Origin: Sphingosinicella sp963974575
GTDB lineage: Bacteria; Pseudomonadota; Alphaproteobacteria; Sphingomonadales; Sphingomonadaceae
Reading direction: 5' to 3'
Length of the DNA: 64,000 bases
Assembly (NCBI RefSeq): GCF_963974575.1
Contig: NZ_CAXBBQ010000004.1
Location: 186,001-250,000, forward strand
Below are positions 25,623-34,901 of this stretch, one piece after another. The position numbers and the translations under genes were made by a program. The notes beneath the pieces are model-generated. The model was given only the letters and a program-made list of their open reading frames with translations. It was not told the origin of the DNA and did not search any database. Each line of letters opens with the position of its first letter. Positions within the stretch are counted from its first letter, which is position 1.

Positions 25623-26527
25623 GCCGCGTCTTCCAGGATGCGCGCGACGAGCGTGTCGTAATCGATGCCGCGATACTTGGCCTGCTCGGGCACAAGGCTA
25701 AGCGGCGTCATGCCGGGCTGGGTGTTCACTTCGAGCAGGTAGAGCCCGGCAAGGCCACGGCTTTCATCGTAGCGGAAATCGGAACGACTGACGCCCTTGC
25801 AGCCGAGCACGCGGTGCGCCTTCAGCGCCATCGCCATCGCTTCGGCGGCGACCTCCTCGGAAATCTCAGCCGGGCACTGATGTACGGTGAGCCCATCGGT
25901 ATATTTGGCGTCGTAGTCGTAGAAGCCGCGTGTCGGGATCAGTTCGGTCACGGCGAGCGGTTCATCGCCCATCACGGCGACGGTGAGTTCACGGCCCGGA
26001 ATGAAGGGCTCGGCGAGCAGCTTTTCAAACTGTGCCCACGGACCCGGCGCATCGGAAGCGATGGGCGTGCCATAGTTGCTCTCGTCGGTGACGATGGCGA
26101 CGCCCACGGAGGAACCTTCATTCACCGGCTTCAGCACATAGGGGCGGGGCAGCGGATCGCGCTCGTGCACGCTGGCGGAGTCGACGATGACACCTTCGGG
26201 CATACGGATCCCGGCAGGCACGAGGATGCGCTTCGTCAGTTCCTTGTCGATCGCGATGACCGACGTCGCCAGACCCGAATGCGTATATTTCACCCCCAAC
26301 ACGTCGAGCATTCCTTGAACCGTGCCGTCTTCCCCGGGTGTTCCATGCAGGGCATTGAACACGACGTCAGGCTTGATTTCACTCAGCTTTGCGGCAACGT
26401 CGCGCCCCATGTCAACAGCGTAAACATCATGGCCCAAACGCTTCAGCGCGTCGGCGATTCCCTTGCCGCTGGTGAGGGACACTTCGCGCTCGTTTGACCA
26501 GCCGCCCATCAGCACCGCAACCTTCAT
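25619..26527 (-). CDS. ddl: D-alanine--D-alanine ligase
   Basis: The 302-residue ATP-grasp enzyme makes the D-Ala-D-Ala dipeptide for MurF. Recognisable are MKVAVLMGGWSNEREVSLTS at the start, the LHGTPGEDGTVQGMLDVLGV region, RPYVLKPVNEGSSVGVAIVT, and YLLEVNTQPGMTPLSLVPEQ near the end. The start at 26527 overlaps the murB stop by 4 bases; the open 10-codon extension upstream is not family-like. Confidence 0.96.
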   Translation of the reverse strand: MKVAVLMGGWSNEREVSLTSGKGIADALKRLGHDVYAVDMGRDVAAKLSEIKPDVVFNALHGTPGEDGTVQGMLDVLGVKYTHSGLATSVIAIDKELTKRILVPAGIRMPEGVIVDSASVHERDPLPRPYVLKPVNEGSSVGVAIVTDESNYGTPIASDAPGPWAQFEKLLAEPFIPGRELTVAVMGDEPLAVTELIPTRGFYDYDAKYTDGLTVHQCPAEISEEVAAEAMAMALKAHRVLGCKGVSRSDFRYDESRGLAGLYLLEVNTQPGMTPLSLVPEQAKYRGIDYDTLVARILEDAA

Positions 26528-27432
26528 TTCGCCACTCCCACGCGCTGGATTTCCCATTCGAGTTCAACGCCCTGCGTCTCTTTCACGCGGCGGCGCACGT
26601 CCTCGCCGAGCGCTTCGATATCGTCGCTGGTGGCGCTGCCCGTGTTGATCAGGAAATTGCAGTGTTTTTCGCTAACCTGCGCGCCGCCGCGCATCAGCCC
26701 CCGGCATCCCGCCGCATCGACCAGCCGCCACGCCTTGTCGCCCGGCGGATTCTTGAACGTCGAGCCGCCGGTCTTGGTCCGCAGCGGCTGCGAAGCCTCG
26801 CGCGCCTCCGCGATCCGGTCCATCTCTGCACTGATCGCGGCGGGGTCGCTCGGGGTGCCGCGAAACGTGGCGGCAATCACCACCGCGCCTTCAGGAAGCG
26901 CGCTGTGGCGATACGTGTAGCCGAGATCGTCACGGCTCAGGACTTTGCGCTCGCCCGAACGCAGCACCACCTCGCAGTCGACGAGAATGTCCGCCGTCTC
27001 CCGCCCATAGGCGCCGCCGTTCATGCGCACGAATCCACCGACGGTGCCGGGAATCGAACGGAGGAACTCCAGCCCCCCGATCCCCGCATCGCGCGCCGTC
27101 GAGGACACGAGGATGCCCGATGCCCCGCCGCCGCAGCGCAGCGTTACCTCGTCGAGCTGTTCCACCGCCGCGAACGCCTTGCCGAGACGCACGACCACGC
27201 CCGGCACGCCGCCGTCGCGCACGATGAGGTTGGAACCGAGCCCGAGCGCCATCACCGGCACATCCGGCTCAAGCGCCGCGAGAAATGCCGAAAGATCGGC
27301 CGCATCCTTCGGCTCGAACAGCCACTCGGCCTTGCCGCCCGACTTGAACCATACGAGCGGCGCCAGCGGCGCGTCCGGAGTCAGCCGCCCCGCGGCGGCA
27401 GGGATCATGCGTTCGGCCGCGGCCGCCGTCAC
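26524..27432 (-). CDS. murB: UDP-N-acetylenolpyruvoylglucosamine reductase
   Basis: The 302-residue FAD enzyme reduces the enolpyruvyl group to form UDP-MurNAc. Seen are WFKSGGKAEWLFEP, LGLGSNLIVRDGGVPGVVVR (FAD binding), LEFLRSIPGTVGGFVRMNGG, and GGSTFKNPPGDKAWRLVDAA with the catalytic Ser of the short type. The GTG at 27432 overlaps the murC stop by 4 bases (GTGA), matching the pattern of this operon. An ATG eight codons further in is a weaker alternative. Confidence 0.95.
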   Translation of the reverse strand: MTAAAAERMIPAAAGRLTPDAPLAPLVWFKSGGKAEWLFEPKDAADLSAFLAALEPDVPVMALGLGSNLIVRDGGVPGVVVRLGKAFAAVEQLDEVTLRCGGGASGILVSSTARDAGIGGLEFLRSIPGTVGGFVRMNGGAYGRETADILVDCEVVLRSGERKVLSRDDLGYTYRHSALPEGAVVIAATFRGTPSDPAAISAEMDRIAEAREASQPLRTKTGGSTFKNPPGDKAWRLVDAAGCRGLMRGGAQVSEKHCNFLINTGSATSDDIEALGEDVRRRVKETQGVELEWEIQRVGVAK

Positions 27433-28841
27433 GCCGCTCCCCGTTCGCGGCGGATCGCATCCGCAAGCCCAGCCGCCCACTTGGTGATGTCGCCCGCGCC
27501 GAGACACACGACCATGTCGCCCTCGCGGATCGTGGCGGCGAGTTTCTGCGCCAGATCCTCGGCACCTTCCACAGTGTAGGCGTCGCGGTGGCCGGACCGT
27601 TTGAGGCCGGCAAGCAAATGCGCCGCGTCCACGCCATCGATCGGCGCCTCGCCCGCCGCGTAGACCGGCGCGACGTACACGGTGTCGGCGTCGTTGAACG
27701 CGGTCTGGAACTCCGCCATCAGGTCGCGCAGGCGCGTAAACCGGTGCGGCTGCACCACCGCGATCACCCGCCCCTTCACGCCTTCGCGCGCGGCCGCGAG
27801 CACCGCCTTGATCTCGACCGGATGGTGTCCGTAGTCGTCGATGATCGACGCGCCGTCCACCTCACCGACCTTGGTGAAGCGCCGCTTCACGCCGCCGAAC
27901 TTTGCAAAGCCGCTGCGGATATCCTCGCCCGAAATCTGCAGTTCGAGCGCCACCGCAACGGCGGAAAGCGCGTTTTGTACATTGTGCCGCCCCGGCATCG
28001 GCAGTTCGAGCCCGTCGATGCGGCGCTGGTTGCCGTCGCGGTCGGTGATCAGCACGTCGAAGCGGTTGCCCCCCGGCACCGGCGTCACGTTCTCGCCGCG
28101 CACGTCGGCCTGCGCGGAAAAACCGTAGGAGACGACGCGCCGATCCCGCACGCGCGGCAGGATCGCCTGCACCTCCGGGTGATCGATGCACAGGATCGCC
28201 GCGCCGTAGAACGGCACATGCTCCACGAAATCCACGAATGCCTGCTTGATCTGGTCGAAGCTGCCGTAGTGATCAAGGTGTTCGGGATCGATGTTGGTGA
28301 CGATCGCGAACGTCGGCGGCAGACGCAGGAAGCTGCCGTCGCTCTCGTCGGCCTCCACGACCATCCAGTCGCTGGTGCCGAGCCGCGCGTTCGATCCGTA
28401 ACTGTTGATGATGCCGCCGTTCACCACCGTCGGGTCGAGCCCGCCCGCGTCGAGCAGCGCCGCGACCATCGAGGTCGTCGTCGTCTTGCCGTGCGTCCCC
28501 GCCACCGCCACGGTCGATTTCAGCCGCATCAATTCGGCAAGCATCTCCGCGCGCCGCACCACCGGGATGCGTTTTTCAAGCGCCAGATCGACCTCGGGAT
28601 TGCCGCGCCGGATCGCGGTCGATGTTACCACCACCGCCGAATCGCCAAGGTTCTCCGCCTTATGCCCGATGTGGACGTCGATGCCCTTCTTGCGCAGCCC
28701 TTCGATCACATAGCCTTCGGCAATGTCGCTGCCCTGCACCTTGTAGCCGAGGTTGTGCATCAGCTCGGCGATACCGGACATGCCTATGCCGCCGATGCCG
28801 ACGAAGTGAATCGTTCCGATGTCGCGGGCGATGCCCGTCAT
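27429..28841 (-). CDS. murC: UDP-N-acetylmuramate--L-alanine ligase
   Basis: This 470-residue Mur ligase adds L-Ala to UDP-MurNAc. The N-terminal IHFVGIGGIGMSGIAELMHN motif binds the UDP substrate, AVAGTHGKTTTTSMVAALLD is the ATP P-loop, and DDYGHHPVEIKAVLAAAREG is the C-domain signature. It overlaps murG by 4 bases. Confidence 0.97.
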   Translation of the reverse strand: MTGIARDIGTIHFVGIGGIGMSGIAELMHNLGYKVQGSDIAEGYVIEGLRKKGIDVHIGHKAENLGDSAVVVTSTAIRRGNPEVDLALEKRIPVVRRAEMLAELMRLKSTVAVAGTHGKTTTTSMVAALLDAGGLDPTVVNGGIINSYGSNARLGTSDWMVVEADESDGSFLRLPPTFAIVTNIDPEHLDHYGSFDQIKQAFVDFVEHVPFYGAAILCIDHPEVQAILPRVRDRRVVSYGFSAQADVRGENVTPVPGGNRFDVLITDRDGNQRRIDGLELPMPGRHNVQNALSAVAVALELQISGEDIRSGFAKFGGVKRRFTKVGEVDGASIIDDYGHHPVEIKAVLAAAREGVKGRVIAVVQPHRFTRLRDLMAEFQTAFNDADTVYVAPVYAAGEAPIDGVDAAHLLAGLKRSGHRDAYTVEGAEDLAQKLAATIREGDMVVCLGAGDITKWAAGLADAIRRERGAA

Positions 28842-29971
28842 GCGCTGGCTCCGATCTCTGGGGTTTCGAGGGCCAATGGCACACCGGCCAGCCGCAGGGC
28901 AAGGTCGGCGAGCGCCCGCGATGCGTTCGGCCGCCCGACGGACAGGGCGCGCCGTGCGGCATTGGCGAGCGCGCCCGGCTGCAGCGCCATCGCTTCGATC
29001 TGCCGCGCGAGTTCCGCAGGCTTGAAACCCTTCTGCCGCATCATGCGCGCACCGCCCGCCGAAACGACTTCGCGCGTGTTCGCGGCCTGGTGATCATCGG
29101 TCGCGATCGGCAGCGGCACGAGGATCGCCGGACGTCCCGCCGCGCAAAGTTCGCTCACCGTGGAGGCGCCAGCGCGCGCGATCACGAGATGCGCCCATGC
29201 CATCGCAGCCGGCATGTCGTCGATGAAGGTGGAAAGATCGGCCGGAATTTCGAGCCGCCGGTATTCGCTCCGCACCTGCTCAATATCCTCCGCGCGGCAC
29301 TGCTGCATCACCTGCAGACGGTGGCGAAGACTCGCATCGAGCTGCCCGAGCCCCGGCGGCACCACCTCGCCGAAAATGCTCGCGCCAAGGCTGCCGCCCG
29401 TCACCAGCACGTGGAAGATGCCGTCCGTCTCCAGCGGGGGATACGGTGCCTTGCCGATGTCCGCGATTGCATCGCGCACGGGATTGCCGACGAGCGCGAC
29501 CTTGTCGGAAATCTCCGGCTTCACGCGCGCGGTGTCGGGAAACGAGGTCGCGATCACGTCCGCCTTGCCTGCGACGAGGCGGTTCACGCGGCCGAGCACG
29601 GCGTTCTGCTCGTGGATGATCGTCGGCACGCCCGCCTTTTGCGCGGCAAGCATCGCGGGGAGCACGGGATAGCCGCCGAAGCCGATCACCACGGCGGGCG
29701 AATCTTCCGCGATCAGTCGCGAAACCGCTTTGCGCCCGGCGCGGATCTTCAGCCACGCGCCCGGCCACTTCAGCGGATTCTTGCCCAGCGTCGACGCCTC
29801 GATCACATGGCGCGGCCCTTTGGTGAGGATGCCTTGCAGCCGCGCGCCGCGTTCGTCGGTGATCAGCGACACGGTGTGGCCGCGCGCGATCAGTTCCTCG
29901 GCAAGCGCGTGCGCGGGCATCATGTGCCCGCCGGTGCCGCCTGCCGCGACGTAGAAGTGCCGCGCGCTCAT
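28838..29971 (-). CDS. murG: MurG glycosyltransferase (lipid II synthesis)
   Basis: The 377-residue enzyme transfers GlcNAc to lipid I at the inner face of the membrane. It opens with FYVAAGGTGGHMMPAHALAE, the first G-loop, and has FHVLVTGGSLGASIFGEVVP as the second. The donor-binding helix region AHLVIARAGASTVSELCAAG is also clear. The ATG at 29971 overlaps the ftsW stop by 4 bases; the long open extension upstream is antisense-like noise inside ftsW. Confidence 0.95.
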   Translation of the reverse strand: MSARHFYVAAGGTGGHMMPAHALAEELIARGHTVSLITDERGARLQGILTKGPRHVIEASTLGKNPLKWPGAWLKIRAGRKAVSRLIAEDSPAVVIGFGGYPVLPAMLAAQKAGVPTIIHEQNAVLGRVNRLVAGKADVIATSFPDTARVKPEISDKVALVGNPVRDAIADIGKAPYPPLETDGIFHVLVTGGSLGASIFGEVVPPGLGQLDASLRHRLQVMQQCRAEDIEQVRSEYRRLEIPADLSTFIDDMPAAMAWAHLVIARAGASTVSELCAAGRPAILVPLPIATDDHQAANTREVVSAGGARMMRQKGFKPAELARQIEAMALQPGALANAARRALSVGRPNASRALADLALRLAGVPLALETPEIGASA

Positions 29972-31131
29972 GCCGTGCGCCCCCGCGGCACATAGGGCGA
30001 GGATTTGAGGAAGCGGTTGCGCCGCGTCAGCGCCAGCAACAGACCCATGCCCATCGAAAGCGCGAGGAACGACGATCCGCCGTGGCTGATGAACGGCAGC
30101 GTCATGCCCTTCGAAGGCAAGAGGTTCAGGTTCACGCCGATGTTGATCATCGCCTGCCCGCCGATCTGCGTGATGAGCCCCGCCGCGCCGAGGAACACAA
30201 ATGGGTCTTCTTCTTCGAGGAGCTGCAGCAGCACGCGCACGATCATCGCGAGGAACAGGATGGCGATGGCGGTGCACGCGATCGCGCCGAATTCCTCGCC
30301 GATCACGGAGAAGATGTAATCGGTGTGCGGTTCGGGCAGCGAGAACTTGTTCTGTCCCTCGCCCGGCCCCGCGCCGAACAGCCCGCCCGCGCGAAATCCG
30401 TCGAGCGCCTTGTCGATCTGGTAGGTGTCGCCGTCGCCGGTGAGGAAGCGGTCGATACGGCTCGTCACGTGCGGCACGAACAGATACGCCACGACAAGCG
30501 CCGCGACGCCCGCCGCAAGCACGATCCCAAGGATCGCGAAGCTCATGCCTGCAAGCACCGCCTGCACAAGCCAGACCCCGACGAACAATGCCGACTGGCC
30601 GATATCGGGCTGCATCACGAGCATCGCCACGACAAGCACGAGCAGCCCGCACGACACGCTGAACGCGGGAACATCGCCGTCATCGAAGCGCGAGGCCAGC
30701 ACCCAGGCGCTCGTCACCGCGAACAGCGGCTTCAGAAATTCCGACGGTTGCAGCTGAAAGCCGCCGAGGCTCAACCAGCGCACCGCGCCGTTCGCTTCGA
30801 CGCCGAAAAACGGCACTGCGGCAAGTCCGACGATGAACACCAGCGTGCCGATCAGCGACAGCCGCTTCGCCCACGGAACCGTCAGCATCGAAACGCCGAG
30901 CATTACCGGCACGCCGAGCAGAATCCAAAACAGCTGCCGCTTGAAATAATACATGTCGTCGAGCTTCACGCTGCCGCCCGAATAGCGATGCGCCGCCGCA
31001 GGAGACGCCGCCGCGACAGCGATGAGCCCGATGCCGATCAGCACCAGCACGAGTGCGAGCAGCGGCCGGTCGATGGTCCAGAACCAGCGGCCGAGAAGCG
31101 TCTTGTCCGCGCGTCCGAGGGGCGTGCTCAT
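29968..31131 (-). CDS. ftsW: Septal peptidoglycan polymerase FtsW
   Basis: This 387-residue SEDS-family protein has about ten membrane helices and polymerises lipid II with FtsI at the septum. The family signature appears near the C-terminus as LNLLPSKGMTLPFISHGGSS. The catalytic Asp loop lies around TSRIDRFLTGDGDTYQIDKA, with GLFGAGPGEGQNKFSLPEPH following. The start at 31131 (MSTPLGRADKT) overlaps the murD stop by 4 bases. Confidence 0.95.
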   Translation of the reverse strand: MSTPLGRADKTLLGRWFWTIDRPLLALVLVLIGIGLIAVAAASPAAAHRYSGGSVKLDDMYYFKRQLFWILLGVPVMLGVSMLTVPWAKRLSLIGTLVFIVGLAAVPFFGVEANGAVRWLSLGGFQLQPSEFLKPLFAVTSAWVLASRFDDGDVPAFSVSCGLLVLVVAMLVMQPDIGQSALFVGVWLVQAVLAGMSFAILGIVLAAGVAALVVAYLFVPHVTSRIDRFLTGDGDTYQIDKALDGFRAGGLFGAGPGEGQNKFSLPEPHTDYIFSVIGEEFGAIACTAIAILFLAMIVRVLLQLLEEEDPFVFLGAAGLITQIGGQAMINIGVNLNLLPSKGMTLPFISHGGSSFLALSMGMGLLLALTRRNRFLKSSPYVPRGRTA

Positions 31132-32465
31132 GCCTTGCCAAGCTCCTGCACCGCGCCCTTGAAGACGTCGCCACGCTGTTCGAAATCCCGAAACTGGTCG
31201 TAGGACGCGCAGGCCGGCGACAGCAGCACGACTTCGCCCGGCTTCGCGGCACCCGCCGCGAGTTGCGTCGCGCGCTCCACCGTGCCCGCCCGGATCACCG
31301 GTACATAGGCGCCGAGCAGATGCGCGTAGACCATTTCGGCGTCGCCGATCACGTAAGCGGCGCGCACGTGACCGAGATACGGCAGGCACGCATCGAGTTC
31401 GTCGGTCTTGCGCTTGCCGCCCACGATCCAGTGGATCGCAGGGTAAGCGGCAAGCGCAGGCGCGGTCGAGGTCGGGTTCGTCGCCTTGCTGTCGTTGACG
31501 TAAAGCACGCCGCCGATTTCCGCGACCCGCTCCATGCGGTGCGCAAGGCCCGGATAGGTTTCAAGACCCGCCTTGATCGCTGCGGGCTCGAGACCAAGAA
31601 CCCGCGTCGCCGCGATGGCCGCGACCGCGTTCTGCGCATTGTGCGGTCCGGCGAGCGAGGGCCAATCCGCCTGATAGCCGAGAAGTTCGCCGTCGACATA
31701 GACGGCACCATTCACCAGCGACACGCCCTCTGAAACAACGTCGTCGAACGAGACCGGAACGCCGCTCCGCGCCTTCGCGATGGCGTCCGTAAGGTCGTCG
31801 TCCGACACGAAAATGGCGGTGGCACCTTCCGCCTGCATGTCGAACAGGCGCTCCTTCGACGCGGCATAACCCGCCATGCCGTCATAACGATCGAGGTGAT
31901 CGGGCGTGATGTTGGTCAGGATCGCCACGTCGCACGCGAGGCTCTGCGTCAGGTCGATCTGGAACGATGAAAGCTCCAGCACGTAAACCCCGCCCTCCGG
32001 CAAGGCGTCCTGCGACAGGATCGGCAGTCCGATGTTGCCGCCCATGCTCGCGGGAACACCCGCGTGCGCGAGAATATGGTGGATGAGCGCGGTCGTCGTC
32101 GATTTGCCGTTGGTGCCGGTGATGCCGACGACCTTGTGCGGCGGGAGTTCGGCGCGCGCCTGTGCGAACAGCTCGATGTCGCCGAGCACCGGCACACCTG
32201 CCGCAGCCGCGCGCGCGGCGAGCGGATGTGTGTTGAGCGGTACGCCCGGCGACACGACGATCCCGTCGAACGCGGAGAGGTCCGCCGTATTCAGGTCGGC
32301 GACATGGACCTGCACGTCCTCGATCGCCGCCCGTTTCTTCGCGTCGTCGTCCCACACTGTCACCGTCGCGCCTGCCGCCCGCAAAGCCGCGACGACGCTG
32401 AGCCCGGTGCGGGCGAGGCCGAAGACGGCGTAGTGCCGGGTGGCGAAGGCGCGCGCGGTGATCAT
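31128..32465 (-). CDS. murD: UDP-N-acetylmuramoylalanine--D-glutamate ligase
   Basis: The 445-residue ligase adds D-Glu. The N-terminal YAVFGLARTGLSVVAALRAA, the P-loop VVGITGTNGKSTTTALIHHI and NDSKATNPTSTAPALAAYPA are diagnostic. The ATG at 32465 overlaps the mraY stop by 4 bases. An upstream open stretch belongs to another frame of mraY and is not part of this protein. Confidence 0.96.
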   Translation of the reverse strand: MITARAFATRHYAVFGLARTGLSVVAALRAAGATVTVWDDDAKKRAAIEDVQVHVADLNTADLSAFDGIVVSPGVPLNTHPLAARAAAAGVPVLGDIELFAQARAELPPHKVVGITGTNGKSTTTALIHHILAHAGVPASMGGNIGLPILSQDALPEGGVYVLELSSFQIDLTQSLACDVAILTNITPDHLDRYDGMAGYAASKERLFDMQAEGATAIFVSDDDLTDAIAKARSGVPVSFDDVVSEGVSLVNGAVYVDGELLGYQADWPSLAGPHNAQNAVAAIAATRVLGLEPAAIKAGLETYPGLAHRMERVAEIGGVLYVNDSKATNPTSTAPALAAYPAIHWIVGGKRKTDELDACLPYLGHVRAAYVIGDAEMVYAHLLGAYVPVIRAGTVERATQLAAGAAKPGEVVLLSPACASYDQFRDFEQRGDVFKGAVQELGKA

Positions 32466-33532
32466 CTGAGCTTCAGCGTCGCAAGGCCGGCGAGCGCCAG
32501 TACGATGGAAACGATCCAGAATCGGATGACCACGGTCGATTCGGGCCAGCCGAGCTGTTCGAAATGGTGGTGGATGGGAGCCATCTTGAAGACGCGTTTG
32601 CCGGTGAGCTTGAAGCTCGCCACCTGCACGATCACCGAGACGGTTTCCAGCACGAAAAGACCGCCGACGAGGATCAGCACGATTTCGTGGTTCGTGACGA
32701 CCGCGACCGACCCCAAGGCCCCGCCGAGCGCGAGGCTGCCTGTGTCGCCCATGAAGACCGCTGCGGGCGGCGCGTTGTACCAGAGGAAGGCGAGGCAGGC
32801 GCCGATCAGCGCGCCGAGAAACACGGTGAGATCGCCCGCGCCGTTCACGAACAGGATGCCGAGATAATCCGAAAAGCGGATGTTGCCGACGAGATAGGCA
32901 ATGAGCGCGAAGGTCAGCGCGGCGATGATCACCGGCATTGTCGCCAGCCCGTCGAGGCCATCGGTCAGGTTCACCGCGTTGCCGAACCCTGTGACGATGA
33001 ACGCCGCAAAGAGGATATAGAACGGCCCGAGATCGAGGCCGAAATTCGTGAACGGGAAGAACAGCCGCGTGTCGGTCACGTCGGTGATCGCCCAGCAGGC
33101 GATGCCCGCGATGATGAATTCCAGGAGCAGCCGCGTGCGCCCGGAAACGCCCTTGTGGCTGCCTTTGGAAACCTTCGAATAATCGTCTGAAAAGCCGATC
33201 GCGCCGAAACCCAGAGTCACGAACAGACACGCCCAGACGTATGGGTTTTCCAGGTTCATCCAAAGCAGCGTCGAGATGGAAAGGGAAATCAGAATCATCA
33301 ACCCGCCCATCGTCGGCGTGCCGCGCTTGGTGAGCAGGTGGCTCGCAGGTCCATCCTCGCGGATCGGCTGGCCCTTGCCCTGTTTTACGCGCAGCCAGTC
33401 GATCATGCGCGGCCCGATGATGAGCCCGATGGCAAGCGCGGTGATCACCGCCGCGCCCGAACGGAACGTGATGTAGCGGAACAGATTGAGGATGCCGGGA
33501 AAGTCGAGCGCTTCGGCGAGAATATAAAGCAT
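32462..33532 (-). CDS. mraY: Phospho-N-acetylmuramoyl-pentapeptide transferase
   Basis: MraY (356 residues, about ten membrane helices) makes lipid I. The signatures are HLLTKRGTPTMGGLMILISL, GFSDDYSKVSKGSHKGVSGR with the Asp pair, VNLTDGLDGLATMPVIIAAL, and MAPIHHHFEQLGWPESTVVI with the His cluster. The start at 33532 is one base after the murF stop. Confidence 0.97.
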   Translation of the reverse strand: MLYILAEALDFPGILNLFRYITFRSGAAVITALAIGLIIGPRMIDWLRVKQGKGQPIREDGPASHLLTKRGTPTMGGLMILISLSISTLLWMNLENPYVWACLFVTLGFGAIGFSDDYSKVSKGSHKGVSGRTRLLLEFIIAGIACWAITDVTDTRLFFPFTNFGLDLGPFYILFAAFIVTGFGNAVNLTDGLDGLATMPVIIAALTFALIAYLVGNIRFSDYLGILFVNGAGDLTVFLGALIGACLAFLWYNAPPAAVFMGDTGSLALGGALGSVAVVTNHEIVLILVGGLFVLETVSVIVQVASFKLTGKRVFKMAPIHHHFEQLGWPESTVVIRFWIVSIVLALAGLATLKLR

Positions 33533-33533
33533 G

Positions 33534-34901
33534 TCAGTTGTTCCCCCGCAGCGCGCTGGCGACCCGCCCGAGCCCGACACTGTTCGATGCCTTGAGCAGG
33601 ATGGCGTCGCCGGCGGCGATGATGTCCGAAAGCGCCGCGCGGGCACCGGCGGCGTCGCTTACGCGAACCACCGCGATTCCGCGAGGGAGGGCACCCTCCA
33701 GCGGGATCGTTTCGTCGCCGACCAGCACCGCCACGTCGACTTTCGCCGCGCTCACATGCGGCGCGAGATCGGCGTGCAGGCGCTCGCTCGCGTCGCCGAG
33801 TTCGCGCATCGGTCCCAGCACGGCGATGCGGCGCGTCGCCTTGGCGGTGCCGAGCACCGCGAGCGAGGCCGCCATCGAGGCCGGGTTGGCATTGTAGCTC
33901 TCATCGATCAGCAGCGCCTCGCCGTCTTTCGCGGCGATCCGGTATTGCGCGCCGCGCCCTTCGAGGCCCTGCATTTGGGATAGCCCGAGCGCTGCGGCGG
34001 CGAGATCGACGCCCGCCGCGTGCGCCGCGGCGAGCACGGCAAGGCTGTTCGCGATCCAGTGCGCGCCGGGCAGCGGGATGCGGTACGCGACGCGGCTCCC
34101 CTCGACATCCGCGATCACAGTCGATCCGCCCGCGTCGCTCGCCGATTGGACTGCGCGCACGTCGGCGCCCGCACCGCTGCCGAAGCTGATGATGCGCGCC
34201 GCGTGCCGCTCGGCCTTCGCGCGCAGGCGGGCGCAGTGCGGGCTGTCGAAAGGCAGCACCGCGACGCCGCCATGCTCCAGCCCTTCGAAGATCTCGCCCT
34301 TCGCGTCCGCGATCGCCTCTTCGCCATCGAAGAACGCGAGGTGCGCGGACGTCACCCACGTCACCACGGCGACGTGCGGCCGCACCAGCCGCGTGAGAAC
34401 TGCGAGTTCGCCCGTGTGGTTCATGCCCATTTCGAACACCGCGAGCCGCGTGTCCCTCGGCATCCGCGAAAGGCTCAGCGGCACGCCGGTGTGGTTGTTG
34501 TAGCTCTTCACCGACCAGTGCGTGTGTTCGGGCTCGATTTCCTGAAACGCCTGGCGGAGGGCCTCCTTCACGCTCGTCTTGCCGACGCTGCCGGTAACAC
34601 CCACCACGCACGCGCCCACCCGTTCACGCCCCGCGCGCCCGAGCGCCTGCAGCCCCTCGAAACTGTCCGCGACGCGCACATGCGGATACGCGCAATCCTC
34701 GCTTACGAGGAAACCCGCCGCACCCTTTTCATGCGCGCCTTCGATGAAACGATGCCCGTCGGTCGCCTCGCCCCTCATCGCGATGAACAGTTCGCCGCCG
34801 ATGATTTCACGCGAATCGAACGTCACCCCCTCGGCAACGAAGTCGCCGCTCGGGGTTCCGCCGGTGGCGCCCGCGATTTCGGCCGCCGTCCAAAGGCTCA
34901 T
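33534..34901 (-). CDS. murF: UDP-N-acetylmuramoyl-tripeptide--D-alanyl-D-alanine ligase
   Basis: The 455-residue Mur ligase completes the pentapeptide. The P-loop reads VVGVTGSVGKTSVKEALRQA, and the C-domain has LLIDESYNANPASMAASLAV. MSLWTAAEIAGATGG is the natural N-terminus, so the ATG at 34901, which overlaps the murE stop by 4 bases, is preferred over one three codons upstream. Confidence 0.96.
   Translation of the reverse strand: MSLWTAAEIAGATGGTPSGDFVAEGVTFDSREIIGGELFIAMRGEATDGHRFIEGAHEKGAAGFLVSEDCAYPHVRVADSFEGLQALGRAGRERVGACVVGVTGSVGKTSVKEALRQAFQEIEPEHTHWSVKSYNNHTGVPLSLSRMPRDTRLAVFEMGMNHTGELAVLTRLVRPHVAVVTWVTSAHLAFFDGEEAIADAKGEIFEGLEHGGVAVLPFDSPHCARLRAKAERHAARIISFGSGAGADVRAVQSASDAGGSTVIADVEGSRVAYRIPLPGAHWIANSLAVLAAAHAAGVDLAAAALGLSQMQGLEGRGAQYRIAAKDGEALLIDESYNANPASMAASLAVLGTAKATRRIAVLGPMRELGDASERLHADLAPHVSAAKVDVAVLVGDETIPLEGALPRGIAVVRVSDAAGARAALSDIIAAGDAILLKASNSVGLGRVASALRGNN

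Noticed and set aside
29972..30652. Extended N-terminus of murG into the ftsW gene
   Set aside because: The extension is Arg- and Ala-rich, lies in another frame of ftsW, and the true family N-terminus begins at 29971 with a 4-base overlap typical of this operon.
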